Shown here piece by piece: positions 18,696 through 29,074 of a DNA stretch of 64,000 bases. The notes under the pieces are model-generated. The model was given only the letters and a program-made list of their open reading frames with translations. It was not told the DNA's origin and ran no database searches. Each line of letters starts with the position of its first letter. Position 1 is the stretch's first letter. The position numbers and the translations under genes were made by a program. The DNA is from Lysinibacillus pakistanensis (GTDB taxonomy: Bacteria; Bacillota; Bacilli; Bacillales_A; Planococcaceae), in assembly GCA_001312325.1 (NCBI GenBank), contig BBDJ01000015.1:1-64000 (forward strand), in the 5' to 3' direction.

Positions 18696-19403
18696 TGCTA
18701 AAAGTACAAAATATAGATGTATTTTATGGAAATATACAAGCATTAAAGGGCCTCTCTTTAGAAGTAAACGAGGGTGAGATTGTTACATTAATCGGTGCGA
18801 ATGGTGCTGGTAAAAGTACATTATTAAAAACATTGTCTGGCTTGCTAAAACCTAAGGGGGGCATTATTGAATATGAGGGCTTCTCTATTGCAGGGAAGGC
18901 AGCTCAGTCAATTGTGAAATCTGGTATTTCGCATGTTCCTGAGGGACGTCGTGTCTTTGCCAATATGTCAGTAGAAGAAAACTTGGAGCTTGGGGCTTAT
19001 CTTCGTAATGATAAAGCAGGCATAAAAAAAAGATATGGACCACGTTTTTGAGCTATTCCCACGTTTACTAGAGCGTCGTAAACAGCAATCAGGAACATTA
19101 TCTGGCGGTGAGCAACAAATGCTTGCAATGGGGCGTGCATTAATGGCAAAACCCAAGCTGTTATTAATGGATGAGCCTTCAATGGGGCTTGCGCCGCTCA
19201 TGGTAAAAAATATTTTTAATATTATTGAGCAGGTCAATAAAGAGGGTACTACAGTATTGCTTGTTGAGCAAAATGCCAATATGGCTCTGTCAGTAGCTAA
19301 TCGTGCATACGTATTGGAAACAGGGCGCATTGTTCTTTCTGGTACAGCAAAAGAGCTACAAGAAAGTGAACAAGTAAAGGCAGCGTATTTAGGCGGTTTA
19401 TAA
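18695..19403 (+). CDS. livF: branched-chain amino-acid ABC transporter ATPase LivF
   Basis: The protein has about 236 residues with Walker [11 protein letters not shown]-loop [11 protein letters not shown], signature [15 protein letters not shown], Walker [12 protein letters not shown] and the switch element LLVEQNA. The frame breaks in A8 at 19024-19031 (one A too many). It is the last gene of the liv operon, and a terminator follows within 10 bases. Confidence 0.93.
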
Positions 19404-19410
19404 GAGAGAA

Positions 19411-19437
19411 GGCATCTCAATGTAGAGGTGCCTTTTT
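19411..19437 (+). terminator. liv operon terminator
   Basis: GGCATCTC (19411-19418) pairs with GAGGTGCC (19425-19432), followed by T5. Confidence 0.8.
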
Positions 19438-19457
19438 GCGTGTGGAAAGTCGGAGAG

Positions 19458-19541
19458 GTGAAGGATAGGAACTCAAAAGTAACGGATAGAATGTTATAAG
19501 TGAAGGATAGAAACGTAAAAGAGACGGATAGCAGTAGCATT
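19458..19541. repeat. four tandem 21-base degenerate units
   Basis: Units start at 19458, 19479, 19500 and 19521. Units 1 and 3 begin GTGAAGGATAG; units 2 and 4 begin GTAACGGATAG and GAGACGGATAG. The spacing is exactly 21 in each case, so the basic period is 21 with an alternating 42-base pattern. The array sits between the liv terminator and the cupin gene. Its function is unknown. Confidence 0.7.
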
Positions 19542-19583
19542 CTTCCTTTATAATTTGGTAAGGTGAACAAAAGGAGTGAGGTT

Positions 19584-20081
19584 ATGAAGTATTCAGCACA
19601 ATATTTTATAGAAAAGCTAAATTTAGCGGAGCATCCGGAGGGAGGATTTTATATATCTTCGTTTCGAGCTTCTGAGGATATAGCGGTTAGAGATGTCCAA
19701 AGACCGATTTATACTAGTATTTATTTCTTACTACGTTCGCAGGATATCTCTCATTTGCATCGATTGAAATCAGATGAGCTTTGGTATTATCACGCAGGAA
19801 GTCCTCTGACAGTTCATATGATTTTCCCAGATGGTACATATGAGGCACGAAAATTAGGCTTAGATGTTGAGACAGGGGAAGTACCACAAATAGTTGTGCC
19901 GAAAAATACCATTTTTGGTTCCTCTGTAGAGGAACCAGATACATTTAGTTTAGTTGGTTGCATGGTGGCACCAGGCTTTGATTTTGAGGACTTTGAATTA
20001 TTCACACAGGATGAGCTTTTAGCTGATTATCCTCAGCATGAGGGTGTTATTCGAAAAATGGCTTATCCATCGATTCGATAA
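19584..20081 (+). CDS. cupin-fold protein of the DUF985 (YML079w-like) family
   Basis: The protein has 165 residues. Near the start it has HPEGGFY, then TSIYFLL, SDELWYYHAGSPL (cupin motif) and TFSLVGCMVAPGFDFEDFEL, the usual DUF985 pattern. Family members are single-domain beta-barrels without an agreed function. The start ATG 19584 has AAGGAGTGAGG upstream. The ORF is intact and stands alone after the tandem repeats. Confidence 0.8.
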   Translation: MKYSAQYFIEKLNLAEHPEGGFYISSFRASEDIAVRDVQRPIYTSIYFLLRSQDISHLHRLKSDELWYYHAGSPLTVHMIFPDGTYEARKLGLDVETGEVPQIVVPKNTIFGSSVEEPDTFSLVGCMVAPGFDFEDFELFTQDELLADYPQHEGVIRKMAYPSIR

Positions 20082-20116
20082 AAAAAGTGCCGTCTCACAA
20101 TTAGCTGAGACGGCAC
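20081..20116 (-). terminator. terminator for the minus-strand operon at 20168
   Basis: GTGCCGTCTCA pairs with TGAGACGGCAC around an 8-base loop. Read on the minus strand it is followed by T6. On the plus strand the tail is ATTCTG, so it acts mainly leftward. Confidence 0.75.
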
Positions 20117-20167
20117 ATTCTGTTTACCACATAATTTTTTTCAGGGTAATTGGTCTTTATTTCAATA

Positions 20168-20845
20168 TCATGTAATGCTTTTTTTTGTAGAAATGGCAGC
20201 TTCCATTAGCTGAGATTTAAGGGATACATATTCATCATCCTCTAACATTATGCGCAAAGCAAATGCCGCCAAATGCGCTTTCCGTTCCTCCCAGCTTAAT
20301 TGAATATACTCTAGGTTCAGTATATCGATATATTGTGTAGCATAGCGAAATGTTAAGGGATTTTTCGTATGCACCATTCTTAAAAATACTAAATACTCTT
20401 CCTCATTTAGTTCTTGTTCAAGGCAATCAGCAACTGCCGCCTGGAATTTACGTATGGCAGCAACATCAATATTCCAATCAGAAGAATCGATTAACTCTTT
20501 GTGCAGTTGAATAAAGTCATTTAATGCAATGGCCATAAAAATAAGCTCAGGCCAAAGTATCTCCGTTGAGAAATAGGCGTTTTTATTAGGGAAAATTAAT
20601 TCATGCTGTGTCAGAATACTTTTAGTAAGGCCATTACTGACAAATTCTAGTTGACGCTCCCCCTTAGTAGCTTGGCGTAAATTGTAGCAAACATTCAAGA
20701 TACGAAGACGAGAACCTTGATAATCATAATATTTGTTTTCATCCCCTGTTATTTTGTGAATAGCATTGATGAGCTCATCTAAATCCCAAAAGTCACCGCT
20801 AATACGTGCTCCTGTTAACAGTTCAGTGCTTTGTATTGAAAGCAT
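20168..20845 (-). CDS. uncharacterised protein (DUF6904-like)
   Basis: The protein has about 225 residues, is soluble, and contains no membrane segment or signal peptide. The N-terminus (STELLTGARISGDFWDLDELINAIHKI ...) resembles a small family of Bacilli proteins that I recall as DUF6904. The last codons fall on an A7 run (minus-strand reading) at about 20180-20187, so the true C-terminus may differ by a few residues. It starts 22 bases behind rluF with GGGGAGAG before its ATG, so the two are probably co-transcribed. The function is unknown. Confidence 0.55.
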   Translation of the reverse strand: MLSIQSTELLTGARISGDFWDLDELINAIHKITGDENKYYDYQGSRLRILNVCYNLRQATKGERQLEFVSNGLTKSILTQHELIFPNKNAYFSTEILWPELIFMAIALNDFIQLHKELIDSSDWNIDVAAIRKFQAAVADCLEQELNEEEYLVFLRMVHTKNPLTFRYATQYIDILNLEYIQLSWEERKAHLAAFALRIMLEDDEYVSLKSQLMEAAISTKKSIT

Positions 20846-20867
20846 AATTCTCTCCCCTTAACATGCT

Positions 20868-21570
20868 TTATTTAGGTGTGTATTGAAGTAGTTTGAATAG
20901 TTCTGCTCGTTCCTTGTCCGTTAAATCACGCCATTGCCCAACCTTTAAATGACCAAGTTTGATATTCATGATACGAATTCGTTGTAGACGCTTAACGGAA
21001 TAACCGAGAGCTGAACACATACGGCGGATTTGACGATTTAGACCTTGTTCTAAGATGATTTTAAAAACTTTATCTGATATTTTTTTCTACATGGCATGGC
21101 AAGGTTGTCGTATCTAAAATATCTACACCAGCCCCCATTTTCTTGATGAATTGCTCCGTAATGGGTTTATCAACTTGCACAATATATTCTTTTTCATGAT
21201 GGTTTTCTGCACGAAGAATTTTGTTTACTATATCTCCATCATTCGTTAATAATAATAGTCCCTCTGATTCCTTATCCAGACGTCCAATATGGAAAATTCG
21301 TAGAGGATGATTGACAAAATCAACGACATTCCCTTTTATATGACGTTCAGTTGTGCTAGTAATTCCAACTGGCTTGTTTAAGGCAATATATACGAGCTGT
21401 TCCTCTTTCTTTACCTCTTTTCCATCAACACAAACAACATCACCAGCTTCGACTTTACTGCCAACAGTGGCGACTTCTCCATTAATAGTTACTTTTCCCT
21501 CCTCAATCCATTTATCCGCACCACGACGAGAGACGATGCCAGTTTCACTTAAATATTTATTAATGCGCAT
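20868..21570 (-). CDS. rluF: RluF-type 23S rRNA pseudouridine synthase
   Basis: The N-terminal S4 RNA-binding domain ([21 protein letters not shown]) is followed by the RsuA/RluB/E/F catalytic domain with the catalytic Asp in [29 protein letters not shown] and, after the frame break, [15 protein letters not shown] closely follow E. coli RluF, which modifies U2604. The length is about 233 residues after repair. The frame breaks in T7 at 21080-21086. The restored reading ends at 20868. Confidence 0.85.
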
Positions 21571-21811
21571 ATTGTTCTCCTATACATTTATATAATTTAA
21601 GTATACATTATCGTTGGTTACACCGTGAATGCTAGAAGCTTTTCTAGTAAAAATAAATTAATCGTAAAATTTTTAAAAAAAGTTGAAATTATTTTTCGTT
21701 TCTGACAATATATTGAGTAAGAGGGTTTCTATGAAATTATTGTTATTTCGATAAATAATAATAGTTTTTGTAGATATTTTCTCATTATTTTGTGTAAAGG
21801 GGAGAAGTAAA
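21571..21811. other. intergenic region between rluF and aldehyde dehydrogenase
   Basis: About 240 AT-rich bases must hold divergent promoters for rluF (left) and the aldehyde dehydrogenase (right). I see no clear operator palindrome or RNA structure. Confidence 0.35.
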
Positions 21812-23333
21812 ATGGTTTATGCATTTCCAAACACTGAAGGATCGGTAGTTCAATTCAAAGAGAAATATGATAATTATATTGGTGGAGAATGGACACCCCC
21901 TGTGAAAGGTCAATACTTTGATAATATCACTCCTGTTACTGGACAAGTTTTTACACAAGCCGCGCGTTCCACAGCTGAGGACATTGAACTTGCACTTGAT
22001 GCAGCACATGGCGCAAAAGATGCGTGGGGTAAAACATCCGCAACAGAACGTGCAAACATTTTACTTAAAATAGCGGACCGTATGGAGCAAAATTTAGAAA
22101 AGCTAGCCGTTGCCGAAACATGGGATAATGGGAAAGCGGTACGTGAGACATTAAATGCAGATATCCCTCTAGCAATTGATCATTTCCGCTATTTTGCAGG
22201 TGCTTTACGTGCACAAGAAGGTGCAGTAAGCCAAATCGATAATGATACAGTTGCTTACCACTTCCATGAGCCAATTGGAGTAGTTGGTCAAATTATTCCT
22301 TGGAATTTCCCACTATTAATGGCTGTTTGGAAGTTAGCACCTGCACTTGCAGCTGGAAACTGTGTAGTGTTAAAACCTGCAGAGCAAACACCAGTTTCGA
22401 TTATGGTGCTTCTTGAATTGATAGAAGATTTATTGCCATCAGGTGTCCTAAATGTTGTGAATGGCTTTGGTCTAGAGGCAGGAAAGCCGCTAGCATCTAA
22501 TCCACGAATTGGTAAAATTGCCTTTACGGGTGAAACAACAACAGGTCGCCTAATTATGCAATATGCTTCACAAAACCTTATTCCAGTTACATTAGAATTA
22601 GGCGGTAAGTCACCAAATATTTTCTTTGAGGATATTATGGATGAAGATGATGCCTTTTTAGATAAAGCAGTAGAGGGCTTTGTACTATTCGCACTAAACC
22701 AGGGGGAAGTATGTACATGTCCTTCTCGCGCATTAATCCAGGAATCTATTTACGATAAATTTATGGAGCGTGTCTTACAGCGTGTAGAAGCCATTAAAGT
22801 AGGAAATCCACTTGATCCAAATACAATGATGGGTGCTCAGGCTTCAAGCGAGCAAATGGAAAAAAATCCTTTCTTACTTAGATATTGGTAAGCAAGAAGG
22901 CGCTGAATGTCTAATTGGAGGAGAGAAGAACAATGTAGGTTCAGGCTTTGAAAAGGGCTACTACATTAAACCAACTGTCTTCAAAGGGAATAATAAAATG
23001 CGCATTTTCCAAGAAGAAATTTTCGGTCCAGTTGTTGCTGTCACAACGTTTAAAACAAAAGAGGAAGCATTAGAAATTGCGAATGACACATTGTATGGTT
23101 TAGGTGCAGGTGTATGGACACGTGATATGAATACAGCTTATCGATTTGGTCGTGGTATTCAAGCAGGACGTGTTTGGACAAACTGTTATCATGCTTATCC
23201 TGCACATGCTGCATTCGGGGGCTACAAAATGTCAGGTATTGGTCGAGAAAATCATAAGATGATGTTATCTCATTACCAACAAACGAAGAACTTATTAGTT
23301 AGCTACAGTGAAAATAAACTAGGTTTCTTCTAA
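21812..23333 (+). CDS. NAD-dependent aldehyde dehydrogenase (ExaC/acetaldehyde type)
   Basis: The protein has about 506 residues. The family motifs are [32 protein letters not shown], the general base in [12 protein letters not shown] and the catalytic Cys in [18 protein letters not shown] and the C-terminal [12 protein letters not shown] follow. The double Cys around the active site is typical of the ExaC/AldA acetaldehyde group. The frame breaks in A7 at 22860-22866. The start ATG has AAAGGGGAGAAG upstream. A DUF779 gene follows 20 bases later, a common partner of this enzyme. Confidence 0.88.
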
Positions 23334-23354
23334 TCAGTAGGGAGGTGCATGAGC

Positions 23355-23714
23355 GTGGTCGAGCGTGTTTTAGCAACAGAAGAAGCGCTGGCACTAATCG
23401 AATTATTGCAAGAAAAGCATGGACCTGTTATGTTTCACCAATCGGGTGGTTGCTGTGATGGATCTTCACCGATGTGTTACCCAGAGGGCGACCTTATCTT
23501 AGGTGATCAGGATATTTGTCTTGGAGAAATTGGTGGAGCTCCCTTCTATATGCATAAAAATCAATATGATTACTGGAAGCATACACAAATAATTTTAGAC
23601 GTAGTTGATGGTAGAGGTGGCATGTTTTCCCTAGAGGGTGTTGAGGGAAAGCGATTTTTAACAAGATCAAGGGCCTTTTCCACAGAGGAATTAAAGGAAT
23701 TGGGATTAATTTAA
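23355..23714 (+). CDS. DUF779 protein, partner of acetaldehyde dehydrogenase
   Basis: The protein has about 119 residues with the conserved Cys/Gly block HQSGGCCDGSSPMCYP and later GGAPFYM, WKHTQIILDVV and RGGMFSLEGVEG. The Cys pair suggests metal or redox chemistry; no activity is established to my knowledge. GTG 23355 fits the ribosome site GGGAGG better than ATG 23349, which is only four bases away from it. It follows the aldehyde dehydrogenase directly and shares its operon. Confidence 0.85.
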   Translation: MVERVLATEEALALIELLQEKHGPVMFHQSGGCCDGSSPMCYPEGDLILGDQDICLGEIGGAPFYMHKNQYDYWKHTQIILDVVDGRGGMFSLEGVEGKRFLTRSRAFSTEELKELGLI

Positions 23715-23770
23715 ATCTTTATTGTACTAAAAATTGCTCCTTGTAGGATAAGTAAAAAAAAGATGTATGA

Positions 23771-23803
23771 ACAGCGGCAAAAGTGCAGTGCCGCTGTTTT
23801 TTT
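23771..23803 (+). terminator. terminator of the aldehyde dehydrogenase operon
   Basis: ACAGCGGCA (23771-23779) pairs with TGCCGCTGT (23789-23797), followed by T-rich sequence. The rest of the gap to 24148 (about 340 bases) shows nothing I can name. Confidence 0.8.
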
Positions 23804-24148
23804 CTATGTTAATTTTTTTTGAAAAAGTGTATGTAGGGCTATATTTCTTGGAGAGTTACGTAACAGTAAAAATTGCTGTATTCGGTCTTGTAGAGTTACT
23901 GTGAATAAAGATTTTTTTCTACTGGTTATGTTTTTCAATATAATTACCTCCATTCGTATTTGTTATTTCCATTAAACCATATAAAATCGGGTAACATACA
24001 TTACATTAAGCTTACTTTTTATGTTAATTGTTACAAACCGAAGATATTTTTTTTGAATGTAGAAGATAAGTGGAGATTGGGTGATCCGTTATCTGAATCC
24101 TTTCAATTAGTTTTTACGTATATAATGGAAAAAAGGAGTGTATTGAAT

Positions 24149-25118
24149 ATGGATTATGTTATGATTGAAAATCAATTTACTCAAACAGTGGAAGCGGTTT
24201 CGAAGGCTGCGGGCTGGACAGTTGACCGTAAAATTATCTTAGCAATCGCTAGCAAATATGTGGCGTCAGGGAAGAGCTTTGATTCTGTTAAATATAAAGA
24301 AGTGTTACAAGAAATAAAGAAGCAATCATCATGGATGTCCCCTTTAAGAACAACAGTTGGGTACAGTATTGCTGCAAACTTGATGGAGCAAGAGAATATA
24401 GAGCATGCTGTGAAAAATTTGCTAACAAACGTCTCAATAATGAAGGAAGCCAAATTTAGAAGTGGTAATTTTACCTTTATAGGTGCTCAGTTTTTAACTG
24501 AAGAGGAAAGCGGAAAACATGCACATGCACAGTCAGCGCGGGCTTTATTTGATGCAATTCGCACGCATCATCGATTTTTAACGTCCTATGAAGATATCCC
24601 ATATGCTGTTTTATTGAGTAGCTCAATGGATGATGTTGAAGTACGGGCGGAAACGATGAACCGTTATTATAAAGAATTACGTACCTACAATTTTAATGCT
24701 GGCAATGAACTACAATGGTTATCACAGGTACTGACTTTCTTATCTCCTCAATACGATAATAAGCTGGTATCAAGTGTTGTGACGATTCGCGATACATTAA
24801 AAAAACAGGATGTTAAAGTTAAAACGATGCATTACCCATTGCTTGGTTTTTTTAGCCATTCTTGAGGTAAATAATGTTCACCTTCAACAAATTATAGATT
24901 TATATCATGAATTAAAGGGCATGAAACTTTTGAAATGGCATCGTGAATTTGTATTATTTATGGCTATCCAAATGGCTATTTATGATATAGCAAAGGTGCA
25001 ACAATCTTTATCCATGACAATCATGTCGTCTATTGAATTATTAATTCAAGCACAACAAGCAGCAATGTTAGCAGCGGTTACTGCAGCTACTGTAGCATCT
25101 AGTTCAAGCTCTTCGTGA
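24149..25118 (+). CDS. DUF4003 family protein, frame broken
   Basis: The protein has about 322 residues, is mostly helical, and carries YAVLLSSSMDDVEVRAETMNRYYKEL-like text and an Ala/Ser-rich C-terminal tail. This matches DUF4003 proteins of Bacillales as I recall them. The frame breaks in T7 at 24847-24853 (one T too many). The start is ATG 24149 or TTG 24143 behind AAAGGAG; the long upstream extension in the same frame looks non-coding. It stands alone before the second aldehyde dehydrogenase. The function is unknown. Confidence 0.65.
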
Positions 25119-25161
25119 TAAAATAAAGGTGAATTTGATTTTATGGAGGTGCAATTGAAGG

Positions 25162-26590
25162 ATGAAGGAAACAAAACTTTGGATTAATGGTCAGTGGCAG
25201 AATGCACAGGAAACATATGAGCTAAGTTCACCATATAGCGGTGAGGTTATTGCAAAGGTTGCTAAAGCGTCAATTGCAGATGTTGAACGGGCGATAGAAG
25301 GTGCAGAGGAGACATTCCAAACATTTAAAAAGACAACAGCTTACGAACGAGCAGAAATATTATATAAAGTTGTCCATATCATGCGACAGCGCAGAGAAGA
25401 ATTTGCAGAAATTTTAGCCTTAGAGGCAGGTAAACCTATATCAGCAGGTCTAATGGAAATAGATCGAACAATAGCAACCTATCAATTTGCGGCAGAGGGG
25501 GCAAAGCAGGCTAAGGGTGAAACAGTCCCAATGGACGCTGCACCTGGAGCAGGCGATCGTATTGGTTGGACAAAGCGTGAACCAATTGGGGTTATATCCG
25601 CCATTACGCCATTTAACTTCCCGTTTAATTTAGTAGCACATAAACTAGGACCTGCCTTTGCAGTAGGAAATACAGTTGTATTAAAGCCAGCAACTCAAAC
25701 ACCATTAAGTGCAATCATAATGGCAGAAATTTTTCAAGAAGCAGGTTTGCCTGACGGAGCTCTTCAAATATTGACAGGTAGTGGTGGAGAGCTTAGTGAT
25801 ACACTCGTTACACATCCGCTTGTGAAAAAGGTGACTTTCACAGGAAGCGGTAAGGTTGGCTTGGGTATTAAAGAGAAGGTTGGTTTGCGGAAAGTAACGT
25901 TAGAGCTTGGTTCTAATGCTGCGGTTATTGTCGAACCTTCGACACCAATTGATAAAATTATAGCTCGTTGTGTTGGAGGTGCCTTTAATTTTGCTGGACA
26001 AGTTTGCATTTCATTACAACGAATTTATGTGCATTCTTCGATCATCGATGAGTTTACAAAGGCATTTGTAGCAGAAACAGAAAAATTAGTGGTAGGAGAT
26101 CCATTAGATAGAAATACAGATGTGAGTGCAATGATTCATCAAAATGAGGTGGAACGCATTCGCCAGTGGATTGAGGAAGCAAAAGAACAAGGTGCGGTAG
26201 TCGCAACAGGGGGAACATTCACAGAAAGAACATTAACGCCGACTGTTATGACAAACGTTACTCCTGATATGAAAGTTGTTTGTCAGGAAACTTTCGCACC
26301 AATCGTCTCAATTGTTTCATATGAAACATTAAACGACGCTATTCGACTAGTAAATGAGTCGGAACTTGGCTTAAATGCAGGAATATACACGAATGTATTG
26401 TCAGATGCACTTTATGCAGCAGATGAATTACAGGCAGGGGCCGTTATTATAAATGATATTCCGACATTTAGAGTGGATAATATGCCTTATGGCGGCGTAA
26501 AAATGAGTGGCTATGGTCGTGAAGGGATTAAATGGGCTATAGAGGAAATGACAGACATGAAATTTATCACGATGAAAAAAATCATTCTAA
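25162..26590 (+). CDS. NAD(P)-dependent aldehyde dehydrogenase (succinate-semialdehyde/GAPN-like)
   Basis: The protein has about 475 residues. Motifs are ISAITPFNFPFNLVAHKLGPA, FTGSGKVG, the general base in LELGSNAAVIV and the catalytic Cys in GQVCISLQRIYV. CQETFAPIVSI and GGVKMSGYGREG are in the C-terminal half. The substrate class is uncertain. The frame slips in A7 at 26575-26581 at the very end. With one A removed the protein ends ...MKKSF at 26590; without it the frame would run to 26622. The start ATG is preceded by GGAGGTG at 13 bases. Two different aldehyde dehydrogenases within 5 kb suggest alcohol or amine catabolism. Confidence 0.87.
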
Positions 26591-26657
26591 TTTGCATCAA
26601 CTTCTTTTCTGCGTTACGATGACGAAAGAACATTCATGAAGGGAAGTTGCAAAAATT

Positions 26658-27137
26658 ATGACAAACAACGCTATGCCAATGAGCCAGTCACGTACTGTTC
26701 AAACGCGTCTCGTGTTACCGCCAGATACCAATAACCACAACTCCATTTTCGGTGGAAGAGTGTTAGCCTATATTGATGAAATTGCTGCTGTTACTGCAAT
26801 GAAGCATGCTAAAGGGCATGTAGTGACAGCTTCTATTGATTCTGTTGACTTTTTATCAGCCGCCCATGTAGGAGATATTTTAGAAATTGAAAGTATTGTT
26901 TCATCAACGGGCCGTTCTTCAATGGAGGTCTATGTTCGGGTTACTTCCAGAAACATTGAAACGGGTGAGGAGAAATTAACAACCGAATCATTTGTAACGA
27001 TGGTTGCAGTAGATGATGATGGGAAGCCTAAGCCAGTTCCGGCAATCTACCCTGAGACAGATGAAGAAAAACGTCTTTTTGAAACAGGACCAGCTCGACG
27101 AGAGCATCGTAAACAAAAACGTTCATTACCACATTAA
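26658..27137 (+). CDS. ykhA: acyl-CoA thioesterase of the YkhA/hotdog family
   Basis: The protein has 159 residues with a single hotdog fold: NSIFGGRVLAYIDEIAAVTAMKHA contains the active-site Asp region, and VVTASIDSVDFLSAAHVGD is typical of YkhA/BACH-type thioesterases that release free fatty acids from acyl-CoA. A basic C-terminal tail (REHRKQKR) is present. The ORF is intact. The start is the ATG at 26658 behind GAAGGGAAG. It lies 67 bases behind the aldehyde dehydrogenase and is followed by a terminator. Confidence 0.88.
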   Translation: MTNNAMPMSQSRTVQTRLVLPPDTNNHNSIFGGRVLAYIDEIAAVTAMKHAKGHVVTASIDSVDFLSAAHVGDILEIESIVSSTGRSSMEVYVRVTSRNIETGEEKLTTESFVTMVAVDDDGKPKPVPAIYPETDEEKRLFETGPARREHRKQKRSLPH

Positions 27138-27143
27138 AGAAAA

Positions 27144-27175
27144 GGGAGATTGACAACCTGTCAATTTCCCTTTTT
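27144..27175 (+). terminator. intrinsic terminator
   Basis: GGGAGATTGACA pairs with TGTCAATTTCCC around a 3-base loop, followed by T5. It separates ykhA from the convergent HemAT gene. Confidence 0.8.
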
Positions 27176-27181
27176 ACGTTT

Positions 27182-28495
27182 TCACATGTTTAATTCATTC
27201 ACCACATTAATAAGCGAGTCAGAAGAAGAGGAAACAAGAGTGGCACCTTGAGAGAGCTCAGTAATTAAATTTGAAATGGCAGAAATATCTCTTGATGTAT
27301 TGACATATTGCTGCTGAATACCAGAGACAGCTTCAGCAATATCATTAAATGATTTGGATAAGCTATTTTGCGTGTCTACACTATGTTGAATTTTTTTGAT
27401 CCACATTAATAACAGAATTCGACATGGTTGTAATATTACTTTCCGTTTCTTTAATGAGATGGGAAACATTTTGTACAGCATTTTTTTGTTTCTTCAGCAA
27501 GCTTTCGTACTTCCTCTGCTACAACAGCAAAGCCTTTACCATGCTCCCCAGCGCGAGCTGCCTCAATAGATGCATTTAATGCTAATAGATTTGTTTGATC
27601 TGCAATACCTGTTACTAGTCCAACAATCTCGGAAATCTTTTGAGAGGAGGTGCGTAACTGATTCATTGTGACCTCAAGACCATTTACACTTTGTAAAATA
27701 ACTTGTATTAAATCGTTTTGCTCTTGTAACTGTTGTTGGCCACGTCTAGATTTTTCCTTCGTATCAGCAACAAAGCTTAAACCTTGCTTAGTGGCTACCG
27801 CAATATCATCTGTTTGAGAGGAGATAACTAATAGGGACGCCGCTGTTTCATCACTAATAGCGTTCAGCTCCTCAGCTGTGCTTTGAATAGTTGTCACAAG
27901 TGCATGCTTTGTTTCATCTGCTGCCGTGCGTATACGTTCTTCCTCTTTTTCGTAGGCTTCAATGACAAGCTGTTGCTCAAAGTTAATAATTTTACAGAAG
28001 GCATTGATAGCAAGAATCGCATCATGCTTTGAAATATCTAATTTGTTAGCAAAGCTTGTAAATGTTGAAGTTAAAGACTGAAATGAGGCGATATACCATT
28101 TTGATTGAAGACCGATTCGAACGTGGGTTTCTGCAATTGCCTTTCGTTCGTCAATATAGGAGTCGTTGATACGGCTTTCAAAAATATCACTAAGGTGCTT
28201 ATGTAAAGTAACCTTTAAACGATCAATCTGTGAAGTTCTATTAATAATATCTAATAAATCTGGACTTAAGCTAATGGCTGCATAGAATTGATCAACCATT
28301 TCAGGGATTAAATCCTTTGCTAAAGGCTGCAACTGTTTAATAATGGCTAAATCCTCAACCGTTAAATTTAAAAGTTGTAATTGTTTTTGTAGTTTTGGAT
28401 GGTTAGAGATATCCAACTGTACATTTTTTTTATAGTTTTCAGGTGCTATTGTAATTGAGTAGCTTGAATCGTTCTTTTTTTGTAAACCAACTCAT
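27182..28495 (-). CDS. hemAT: HemAT-like globin-coupled aerotaxis transducer
   Basis: The N-terminal globin-coupled sensor domain includes DQFYAAI and the proximal-His region [16 protein letters not shown], close to Bacillus HemAT. The methyl-accepting signalling domain follows, with the hairpin tip [39 protein letters not shown]. There is no membrane segment, as in HemAT, so it is a soluble oxygen sensor that talks to CheA. The length is about 436 residues. Frame breaks lie in T7 at 28475-28481, 27481-27487 and 27391-27397 (all plus-strand T runs). The start ATG at 28495 follows GGAG at 9 bases. It stands alone, far from other chemotaxis genes. Confidence 0.87.
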
Positions 28496-28818
28496 TGTTG
28501 TTTGCTCCATTCTTAAATCCATTTTAAGTATATAAATTTAAAGTAAACTTAAACTATGTATCCTTATGTTGGAATTGCTACGTTTGTAAGTTTGCAAAAT
28601 ATATGGTATTTAATCTATTCTACTATTTTTTTGTCGTATATTTGGTTAAAATTTTCATTTATTTCTATTATTTTTTTTAATGACTATTGTTTAAATGTCA
28701 TGAAATAGACGATTGAAAGAGTCCCAGGTGGTTTGTATTTAATATGGGAAACCTGTAAAATACGAACTGTTTAGAAAGTAATAATTGAGCGTAAAAAGAG
28801 TGAGGAGGTATTATTTAA
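28496..28818. other. gap between HemAT and a small membrane protein
   Basis: About 320 AT-rich bases. A loose inverted pair, CAGGT/ACCTG, lies at about 28727-28756. I see no gene, RNA motif or clear promoter that I would call. Confidence 0.3.
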
Positions 28819-29028
28819 TTGGAGAAGAAACGTTTCAAGTTTGTCATACCCGTGATGGTAATTGTCGCAATCGGTTCGGTTTATATGCTACGTAACTATT
28901 ATGCTGAAGTGCCAGACGTGGAGCAGTTGCTAATTACCATTTGTGCAACATTAGTTTCTGGTGTACTTGCATACTTTTTATTCCCACAGCAAGGGGAAAA
29001 CAAAATTGATGATCGAGGACCCTATTAA
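28819..29028 (+). CDS. small two-helix membrane protein, unrecognised
   Basis: The protein has 69 residues. A basic N-terminus (MEKKRFKF) is followed by two hydrophobic stretches (VIPVMVIVAIGSVYML and ITICATLVSGVLAYFLF) separated by a short acidic loop. The TTG start is preceded by GAGGAGG at 10 bases, a strong ribosome site. It is closely followed by a very strong terminator, so it looks like a genuine single-gene unit. No family is recognised. Confidence 0.6.
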   Translation: MEKKRFKFVIPVMVIVAIGSVYMLRNYYAEVPDVEQLLITICATLVSGVLAYFLFPQQGENKIDDRGPY

Positions 29029-29030
29029 TG

Positions 29031-29072
29031 TAGAACAGGCATCCTAGATAACCTTCTAAGATGCCTGTTCTA
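29031..29072 (+). terminator. long hairpin terminator
   Basis: TAGAACAGGCATC pairs with GATGCCTGTTCTA, a 13-bp perfect stem. The tail TATTTATC is weakly T-rich. It borders directly on the palindromic element at 29075. Confidence 0.65.
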
Positions 29073-29074
29073 TA

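Noticed and set aside
19458..19541. CRISPR array
   Set aside because: The units abut at 21 bases with no spacers, are degenerate, and no cas genes are near.
18968..19570. A minus-strand frame spanning the end of livF and the 21-base repeats
   Set aside because: Its repetitive FLSFT pattern is simply the translated tandem repeat, and the rest is antisense to livF.
23960..24148. N-terminal extension of the DUF4003 protein
   Set aside because: The upstream part has no ribosome site and reads as non-coding AT-rich sequence, whereas AAAGGAG directly precedes the start near 24149.
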